In this document: positions 15,550 through 20,389 of the stretch, one piece after another
Layout of the letters: each line of letters starts with the position of its first letter
Position numbering within the stretch: position 1 is the stretch's first letter
Origin: JANLQX01 sp043775075
GTDB lineage: Bacteria > Actinomycetota > Acidimicrobiia > Acidimicrobiales > JANYDT01
Direction of reading: 5' to 3'
NCBI GenBank assembly: GCA_043775075.1
Contig: JAYVSS010000007.1
Coordinates: 1 to 20,389, forward strand
DNA: 20,389 nt
The notes under the pieces: generated by a model
The model's database searches: none
What the model was told of the DNA's origin: nothing
Seen by the model: only the letters and a program-made list of their open reading frames with translations
Position numbers and translations under genes: made by a program

Positions 15550-15577
15550 TCTACACCGGCAACGATCCGAAAGTTCC
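15550..15577 (-). promoter_or_regulatory. Candidate autoregulatory ECF promoter
   Basis: On the minus strand, GGAACTT (15571-15577), matching the common ECF -35 consensus, is followed after 15 bp by TGTAGA (15550-15555). This would start transcription at about 15543, directly at the sigma gene's GTG start, giving a leaderless mRNA. The -35 match is strong; the -10 is weak because ECF -10 elements vary. Autoregulation is a common property of ECF sigma factors. Confidence 0.45.
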
Positions 15578-15626
15578 GGTCGACTTCGGGCCGTATCGAG
15601 TTGGTGCAGGTTGCCGGTCAGCAGGG

Positions 15627-16448
15627 TCAGCGACTGAAGGCTTTTTTGGCGAGGTCGCGGGCGAGCAGGTTCGTCGTGCCTAGGTGTCCCGTGGTGAGCA
15701 GGCTCTGGGCCGCGGCCGTCATAGCGCCGAGCGCGACGTGCGACATCAATCCGCCGGTCGAAACGCGGCGTACGCCAGCGGCTGCGAGTTCGTTGACCGA
15801 TGGGCCGTTCGGGAAAAGCAACACATTGATAGGCACGCGTACTTCGTTGACCACTCGACCAATTACGTCCAGGTCCACCAGACCGGGGGCGTAAAGGACC
15901 TCGGCCCCGGCATCGCGGTACGCGCACAGTCGGGCAATCGTGTCGTCAAGATCGGTGATCCCGTGGAGCAGGTTCTCGCACCGGCCAGTCAGTACCACGG
16001 CGTGGCGGCGCGCCTCCTCCGCTGCCGCGCCGACCCGCTCCGTGGCGACGTCGATGGGGTCGATGGCATCGGTCGCCGGGTTCCAGTCCTCGATCGAGAT
16101 TCCCGCCGCACCGGCGTCGGCCAACAGACGAATCGTTTCCGCTACGCCGCTTGCGTCGTCGGCAAAGCAGCGTTCAGCATCGACATTGAGGGGGAGGTCG
16201 GTGGCGGTCGCCAGGGCCGTTGCGTGGTTCACGATCTCATCGCGAGTGATGTGCATGTCCATCCGACCGAGGGTGGCGGCAAATCCCGAACTCGTTGTGG
16301 CCAACGCCGAGAACCCCAAGGCCGTGAGGAGTCGGGTGCTTCCGATGTCGTAGGGGTTCGGGACGACGAAGGTCCCGGCTTCATGCAGCGCTCGGAAGCG
16401 CGTCCGCCGTTCGGCAACGGTGCTGGTGGGCTGTTCGGAGGTCGTCAT
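15627..16448 (-). CDS. Isocitrate lyase / phosphoenolpyruvate mutase family protein
   Basis: A 273-residue protein with the ICL/PEPM (beta/alpha)8 fold, which usually cleaves or forms C-C or P-C bonds in 2-oxo or phospho acids with Mg. Visible segments are PNPYDIGSTRLLTALGFSAL near the N-terminus, TSSGFAATLGRMD (about 52-64), the metal-binding type motif LPLNVDAERCFAD, the family segment AAGISIEDW, and GRCENLL. Members include carboxyphosphonoenolpyruvate mutase-like proteins and oxaloacetate decarboxylases, and the substrate cannot be chosen. The start ATG 16446-16448 has no clear Shine-Dalgarno. It lies 64 bp downstream of the second dyad element and upstream of, not coupled to, the ECF sigma gene. 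Confidence 0.88.
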   Translation of the reverse strand: MTTSEQPTSTVAERRTRFRALHEAGTFVVPNPYDIGSTRLLTALGFSALATTSSGFAATLGRMDMHITRDEIVNHATALATATDLPLNVDAERCFADDASGVAETIRLLADAGAAGISIEDWNPATDAIDPIDVATERVGAAAEEARRHAVVLTGRCENLLHGITDLDDTIARLCAYRDAGAEVLYAPGLVDLDVIGRVVNEVRVPINVLLFPNGPSVNELAAAGVRRVSTGGLMSHVALGAMTAAAQSLLTTGHLGTTNLLARDLAKKAFSR

Positions 16449-16511
16449 TGGGCCATCATGGCTGAACTGGCCGACAGGCGCTGGCGGTTTTCGGACCGTT
16501 GCGTCCCGGCA

Positions 16512-16585
16512 GTGTGAAGCTTCATCGTCAGTATGAAGGAATTTCGTCGACGCTTATCTTTCACACTGATGGATTTCCTTCACGC
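16512..16585. repeat. Nested dyad element, copy 2 (diverged)
   Basis: It has the same geometry as the element at 97-176, in reverse orientation. The core CGTCGACG lies at 16545-16552 (centre 16548.5). Middle arms are 16526-16535 with 16562-16571 (8 of 10 paired), and outer arms 16513-16520 with 16577-16584 (6 of 8 paired). Aligned to copy 1 the shared blocks are CGTGAAGG, TAAGCGTCGACGA and ACTGACGA. It lies just past the truncated 3' end of the sulfatase pseudogene and upstream of the PEP mutase-family gene. Confidence 0.7.
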
Positions 16586-16599
16586 AGTGTTCTACGCCG

Positions 16600-17534
16600 G
16601 GTAACCATCGGGTCCAGGGGGAACCGAGGGTCTCGTTCCCACTCAGATCACGTCAGTCGTTTCGACGAGCCAGGGTGTGAGTATCTGCTCTCACGGTGAT
16701 CTAGGTAAAATACGGTCACTGTGGAACAGCTGGTTGCGTCCGCTCGACAGCGTGGACAATACGATCAAGTTGATGATCGACGCGAGAGATCATGCCGAAA
16801 CTGAATATGTCGCCACGACTTGTCGCTAAATTCATCGTAGTGTTTACCTGCCGAAGCACATGATGGAAGGCGGGCTTCGCGGGCATTGGTGAGATTCGGG
16901 TCGGGAAGATCGTCGTCGGTGTGACGGGAGAACTACGGGTCCTCCTCCTCGAAAGGCGGGTGAGGAAAGAGCAACGGCACGAACAATAAACACGGCTGTT
17001 TCGGCGCATCGTCTAGCCAGCGTTTGGTGGTCCGAATACACGCTTCGTCGAAGTCAAGAACCGGTCCATCGGCCGGGTCATGGTTCCGTCGGCCGACGAG
17101 CATCGCTCACCATTCCGGACTTCCGGTCGAATACGGCGGCGGCGTAAATCCGTGACGAGGCTTGATGAGCCAACCGGACATGTCGGTTGACGACTCGGTG
17201 ACGCCGGGCGCGAAAACATTGCCCCGTCGCCCGGCAAAACAAACGTTGCACCCGTCATCGCGCGCGATTGCAACATTTTAGGCTGCCAAGGCTGTGGCAG
17301 ATTCGTTCAGGGTGCGATGGCCGTGCACATGCGGATACCAACCGGTCATCATCGACACAGGCGAAGGTCCACAGACGGGGTGCTGCACGTGCGCATCGGT
17401 ACGACGGTCGAGCGCGTGGCCAACTCGGTGAGCACCGGGGTTCGGGCAGTCTTGCGATTCATCGTGCACAGGGCGAGGGCGTCGGCCCGGAGCTGGTCAG
17501 CCATAAAGATCACGATGTTTGGGCGGCGTTTCAC
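16600..17534 (-). pseudogene. Decayed sulfatase (arylsulfatase/choline sulfatase type)
   Basis: Sulfatase sequence is spread over several minus-strand frames, with in-frame stops and multiple frame changes. It starts at GTG 17534 with RRPNIVIFMADQLRADAL. The next frame gives HVQHPVCGPSPVSMMTGWYP, VFAPGVTESSTDMSGWLIKP and DGPVLDFDEACIRTTKRWLD, then LLFVPLLFPHPPF. A third frame gives KPAFHHVLR and GMISRVDHQLDRIVHAVER, and VTVFYLDHRE follows. Stops are TAA 17278-17280, TGA 17107-17109 and TAG 16933-16935. The formylglycine motif C-x-P-x-R reads CGPSP (17359-17373), so its Arg is lost. The last third of the protein is missing. The family hydrolyses sulfate esters; this copy is dead. Confidence 0.9.
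16619..16640. other. GGGAAC/GTTCCC hairpin in pseudogene tail
   Basis: GGGAAC (16619-16624) and GTTCCC (16635-16640) form an inverted repeat, and the paired stretch extends through GAG/CTC with one bulged C around a GGT loop. It lies in the degraded sulfatase tail next to dyad copy 2. It could be a relic or a weak terminator; there is no T-tract. Confidence 0.4.
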
Positions 17535-17678
17535 GCTCCTATTCTTGCGCGCGCATTTCGCATCCTTCGGCTTCGGGTCCTGCTGAGAAATCTACGGCGC
17601 CACGGGCAGAATTTGTTACGGTGGCCATGGCGCACGCGCGCCGCATTCACCTCGACGCATCACGAAGGGAGCTGGGCC

Positions 17679-17723
17679 ATGTACGCCAACCTTGCCTCTG
17701 CTTCTTCGTTGCGCGCTTGCTGA
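17679..17723 (+). CDS. Possible short leader ORF
   Basis: ATG 17679 is preceded by GAAGGGAG (17664-17671) at suitable spacing and encodes MYANLASASSLRAC before TGA 17721-17723. It is followed 19 bp later by the GC-rich hairpin at 17743-17757, and rsgA starts about 120 bp further on. A translated leader with a downstream hairpin can act as an attenuator, but no codon run of one amino acid is present, and it may be a chance frame. Low confidence. Confidence 0.2.
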   Translation: MYANLASASSLRAC

Positions 17724-17742
17724 GCGCTTCCCCTCCTGGCGA

Positions 17743-17757
17743 GGCGAGCCGCTCGCC
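17743..17757. other. GC-rich hairpin in the rsgA leader
   Basis: GGCGAGCCGCTCGCC is a perfect dyad (GGCGAG pairs with CTCGCC around a CCG loop). It is not followed by a T-tract. It may be a structural element in the 5' leader of rsgA; no function can be assigned. Confidence 0.4.
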
Positions 17758-17844
17758 CACGTGAGGTTTCCGCCGTCTGAACGACGAGTGAGCCGCAACG
17801 AACTGCCCCTCCGGCCTCGTTTCGTCCAATCAGGAGATCTTGCT

Positions 17845-18915
17845 GTGCGCTATTCCCTTCTTGTCACGCTCGGTTGGACCGAATCACGTGACGCTGCAGT
17901 CCCTGCGTTTCTTGCCTCGCACAACCTCAGTACCGCGTGCGTTCCCGCCCGCGTCACTCGGCACGATCGCGGGAGGTGGACCCAGGCAACCGAAATGGGC
18001 GAAGCCCACGGCGAACTCCGCGGCCGCCTTCGTGAAACGCTCGATTCGTCGTCTCGTCCCACCGTTGGCGACTGGGTACTCGTTACTCTGCGCGCAGATG
18101 AAGCTGGCGCGTCAATCGAAGCCGTGCTTCCTCGTTCCAGCGCGCTCGAACGAACTGCGGCCGGTCGCGTTGCCGAGGCCCAGATTCTTGCCGCCAACAT
18201 CGACACCGTTCTGGTTTGTGTTCCCGGCGACGCTCCGGACAATCCGCGTCGGTTGGAGCGCCAGCTGGCCATGGTGTGGAACAGCGGGGCCGCGCCGGTG
18301 GTCGTCTTGACGAAGCGCGACCTCGCAACAGACGTTGCCTGGGTGCCCGCCGTGGTTGGTGGCGCGTCGATCGTCAGCGTGGACTCGCTTGCCGGTGACG
18401 GCATTAGCGAACTCGATCCGTGGCTGGTATCGGGTTCCACTCTTGCCGTGATTGGCCCGTCTGGGGCGGGGAAGTCGACCCTCGCCAACGCTCTGCTCGG
18501 CCGCGAGGCCCTTGCCACCGGACACGTGCGAACGCTGGATCAGCGAGGTCGGCACACGACCACTTGGCGCGAGCTCGTGGTGCTGCCAAGTGGTGCGCTG
18601 CTGATCGACACGCCGGGGATTCGTGAGTTGGCGTTGTGGGATGCGGGCGACGGTCTCAGTCTCGCATTCGATGACGTGGCGGCATTCGCTTCGCTCTGTC
18701 GATTTTCGGACTGCCGACACGGCAACGAACCCGGTTGCGCAGTCCAAGAAGCGCTGGCCTCAGGTCGGCTCGCTGAAGATCGTTTCGCGCACTGGCACGG
18801 GCTGCAGCGTGAGCTGGCGTTTCAAGCCCGACGAGCCGACGCCCGGCTCGCCAGCGTGGAGAAGAAGAAGTGGGCGGCCATCGCCAAGGAGGCCCGAGGA
18901 CGATCGCGTCGATGA
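17845..18915 (+). CDS. rsgA: Ribosome small subunit-dependent GTPase A (RsgA)
   Basis: A 356-residue circularly permuted GTPase that helps mature the 30S ribosomal subunit. The order is OB-fold N-terminus (about 1-115), then G4 LTKRDL, then G1 GPSGAGKST (G204-T212), then G3 DTPG, then a zinc motif C285-x4-C290-x-H292-x5-C298 (CRFSDCRHGNEPGC), then a basic C-terminus (EKKKWAAIAKEARGRSRR). This permuted order is diagnostic of the YjeQ/RsgA family. GTG 17845 was chosen because AGGAGAT (17832-17838) lies at good spacing and YSLLVTLGW begins the family N-terminus; the upstream open frame to 17692 adds 51 residues of doubtful value. All GTPase and zinc residues are present. Confidence 0.95.
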   Translation: MRYSLLVTLGWTESRDAAVPAFLASHNLSTACVPARVTRHDRGRWTQATEMGEAHGELRGRLRETLDSSSRPTVGDWVLVTLRADEAGASIEAVLPRSSALERTAAGRVAEAQILAANIDTVLVCVPGDAPDNPRRLERQLAMVWNSGAAPVVVLTKRDLATDVAWVPAVVGGASIVSVDSLAGDGISELDPWLVSGSTLAVIGPSGAGKSTLANALLGREALATGHVRTLDQRGRHTTTWRELVVLPSGALLIDTPGIRELALWDAGDGLSLAFDDVAAFASLCRFSDCRHGNEPGCAVQEALASGRLAEDRFAHWHGLQRELAFQARRADARLASVEKKKWAAIAKEARGRSRR

Positions 18916-18973
18916 GTCGACGGTCTGGGGGAGGCCACAAACAACCAATTTTTGAAGTTATCCTGATTTGTTC

Positions 18974-19002
18974 TTGACAGTCGAACGCACGTTTGATACC
19001 AT
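18974..19002 (+). promoter_or_regulatory. Predicted promoter of the HNH gene, leaderless
   Basis: TTGACA (18974-18979) is followed after 17 bp by TACCAT (18997-19002, 4 of 6 matches to TATAAT). The expected transcription start is about 19009, which is the A of the ATG. No Shine-Dalgarno precedes the ATG, so a leaderless mRNA, common in Actinobacteria, fits. The start overlaps the imperfect dyad ATGCGTGCAT (19001-19010). Confidence 0.6.
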
Positions 19003-19008
19003 GCGTGC

Positions 19009-20265
19009 ATGGTTCATGTGGAAGTGCTCGAAGAGATGGTAGGTGCGCTTGTGTTGTGCGCCGAGTCGTTCGTCGATGCCCACTGCACCGATCAAGTTGA
19101 TCGTGGTCTGGCGGCGTTGAGCGGCACGATTTCGCGCCTCGAAGGTTTCCGGTTGCGGCTTCTGCGGGAGCGGGGGATTACCGACCGGTCGGCGTTATCA
19201 GCGGAGTTTGATTTGGCCCGCGGTGAGGCGGCACAGTTGGAAAAGATGGTGGAGCGGCTCGGTCCGTTGACACCGTTGCAGGACGCGGTGGAGTCGGGTG
19301 GGGTGTCGATGTCGAAAGCACGGATGGTTGCCGACGTGGTGAACCGGGACCGGGCCGCCGCAGCCGAACGTGACGCCGAGAAACTCACCGCTATGGCCAG
19401 TGAACTAGCGCCGAGTCAGTTGGCCCGGGAGTTGGAACAATGGGGACGCCGAGCAGATGAGGAACGTGGCGTCGACACGAACGGGGACTTGCGGGCGAAA
19501 CGGTCACTCGTCACCCAGAAACGCCAATCCGGGATGACCGAAATCATTGCGTCGCTCGATCCGGAATCGGCTGAGGTCGTTGCTGGGGCGTTAGATGCCC
19601 GGGTCCAAAGTGAGTGGCGCAACGAGACAGCGGAGGAACACGCGGAACGAACTTCTGCGCAGCGGCGTGCTGATGCGTTGGTGGGTATCTGTCGGGACTG
19701 GCTGAACGGGTTCGGGGCAACCAACTCCGATGGTGTCGCCGGTGGCGGAGCAAACACTGCCACCATCGCCACTCCGTCGCCCAAGGCCCGGCCGCATATG
19801 AGTGTAATCATCAATCTCGATGACCTCACCACCAAGACCGGGCACGGGGTCACCGAACGCGGGTCGCCGCTCTCGTCAGAAACAGTGCGGCGGATCGCTT
19901 GCGATGCCGGGATTTCGGCCATCTTCACGGACAGCAAACAACAGATCGTTGATGTCGGCCGTGAACAGCGAACATTCAACGGGGCGATACGAAAAGTCTT
20001 GGTGTTACGCGATCAAGGATGCCGGTTCCCGAGCTGCAATGCTCCGCCGAGTTGGACGGATGGTCATCACATCGAACATTGGGTCAACGGTGGTTCGACG
20101 ACGACATCAAACGGATGCTTGTTGTGTAGCCGTCATCACCACTACGTCCACGAAGGCCAATGGACCATCACCGGCAACGCCAACACCGAACTCGCCTTCA
20201 CCTCACCCACCGGGACCGTGCTTCGCAGCCGACCACCGGGCCTCACGACCCAAACCGCAGCCTGA
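19009..20265 (+). CDS. HNH endonuclease with DUF222 domain (13E12-repeat type)
   Basis: A 418-residue protein. The N-terminal DUF222 domain (about 25-270) is charged and helical (for example RDRAAAAERDAEKL, ELAPSQLARELEQWGRRADE). A linker GGGANTATIATPSPK precedes the C-terminal HNH domain at about 340-395: C-RFPS-C, DGHHIEHW, NGCLLCSRHHHYVHEG. These provide the zinc-type Cys pairs, the His-His-Ile-Glu-His catalytic block and the final His. This architecture is that of a large actinobacterial family with many paralogues per genome, including mycobacterial 13E12 repeat proteins; its role is unknown. It is preceded by a leaderless promoter and unrelated to RsgA 93 bp upstream. Confidence 0.92.
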   Translation: MVHVEVLEEMVGALVLCAESFVDAHCTDQVDRGLAALSGTISRLEGFRLRLLRERGITDRSALSAEFDLARGEAAQLEKMVERLGPLTPLQDAVESGGVSMSKARMVADVVNRDRAAAAERDAEKLTAMASELAPSQLARELEQWGRRADEERGVDTNGDLRAKRSLVTQKRQSGMTEIIASLDPESAEVVAGALDARVQSEWRNETAEEHAERTSAQRRADALVGICRDWLNGFGATNSDGVAGGGANTATIATPSPKARPHMSVIINLDDLTTKTGHGVTERGSPLSSETVRRIACDAGISAIFTDSKQQIVDVGREQRTFNGAIRKVLVLRDQGCRFPSCNAPPSWTDGHHIEHWVNGGSTTTSNGCLLCSRHHHYVHEGQWTITGNANTELAFTSPTGTVLRSRPPGLTTQTAA

Positions 20266-20360
20266 CCCAGTTGGGCCGGATGGGCCGGACCGCACATAGT
20301 TCCTAGACAACTGAATCGTTGCAACGGGCGGCTGCCGGTGCGTGGCTCGCCGTTTGGGGT

Positions 20361-20389
20361 GGCGGCGTCGTCCTCAAGGCGACGCCGCC
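20361..20389 (+). terminator. Strong terminator-like stem-loop at the window edge
   Basis: GGCGGCGTCG (20361-20370) and CGACGCCGCC (20380-20389) are perfect 10-bp arms around a 9-nt loop TCCTCAAGG. It lies 95 bp after the HNH stop. The window ends exactly at the stem, so I cannot see whether a T-tract follows. Confidence 0.55.

Larger units (their letters stand above)
17535..17844. other. 310-bp leader region of rsgA
   Basis: No full gene is seen here. It separates the dead sulfatase (start 17534, minus) from rsgA (GTG 17845, plus). It holds a possible 14-codon leader ORF (17679-17723) and a 15-bp GC-rich palindrome, GGCGAGCCGCTCGCC (17743-17757). The rsgA open frame extends upstream to 17692, but the extra residues look non-coding in family terms. 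No convincing -35/-10 pair was found. Confidence 0.4.

Noticed and set aside
15684..16517. 277-residue plus-strand open frame opposite the PEP mutase-family gene
   Set aside because: The minus strand encodes a complete, recognisable ICL/PEPM protein; this frame has no family features.
17107..17109. In-frame TGA in the sulfatase considered as selenocysteine
   Set aside because: Two other stops of different type and several frame changes occur in the same remnant, and the codon does not lie at a catalytic position.
1..20389. CRISPR arrays, tRNA and rRNA genes
   Set aside because: No regularly spaced direct repeats and no cloverleaf or rRNA-like segments were recognised by eye; small RNAs cannot be excluded without a covariance search.

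Overview
The window looks like chromosomal DNA from a high-GC actinobacterium. Evidence is the GC-rich third codon positions, frequent GTG starts, 4-bp start/stop overlaps, a Streptomyces-type alditol oxidase, a CPWC protein resembling the mycothiol-dependent Rv2466c family, and a DUF222/HNH endonuclease of the kind that is multicopy in Actinobacteria. Acidimicrobiia is my best guess, but this is inference, because no rRNA or other phylogenetic marker is present. I found no tRNA, rRNA, CRISPR array, intact transposase or phage gene.

Layout. 1-79: 3' end of an aldehyde dehydrogenase, followed by an 80-bp nested dyad element (97-176). 188-1955: a NAD(P)-binding oxidoreductase (-) and a divergent TetR/WHG regulator (+), with two operator-like palindromes sharing AGAGC-N3-GCTCT between them. 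2122-4122: an HD-domain protein and a metal-dependent amidohydrolase (+). 4432-8200: a CPWC thioredoxin-fold protein and a DMSO-reductase-family molybdoenzyme (-, overlapping by 4 bp), facing a divergent YqeC-like P-loop protein. Their intergenic region carries four TCGCCCAG boxes in a symmetric array. 8211-9470: alditol oxidase (-). 9573-12915: an operon of a small membrane protein, an MsnO8-type flavin monooxygenase and a homocysteine methyltransferase/methylenetetrahydrofolate reductase fusion, all joined by 4-bp overlaps. 12919-15542: an ECF sigma factor, a membrane anti-sigma-like protein and a secreted propeller-like protein (-). 15627-16448: a PEP mutase/isocitrate lyase family protein (-). 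16600-17534: a decayed sulfatase (-) with a second copy of the dyad element just past its 3' end. 17845-18915: RsgA. 19009-20265: DUF222/HNH endonuclease. A strong terminator-like hairpin closes the window.

How the genes fit together. The best regulatory stories are the TetR pair and the molybdoenzyme/YqeC divergon. The second may be a molybdoenzyme with its own maturation or cofactor protein and a thiol-redox partner. The ECF/anti-sigma/secreted-protein unit looks like an envelope-stress or extracellular signalling module of unknown trigger. The two matching dyad elements, 16 kb apart, define a small repeat family that I do not recognise.
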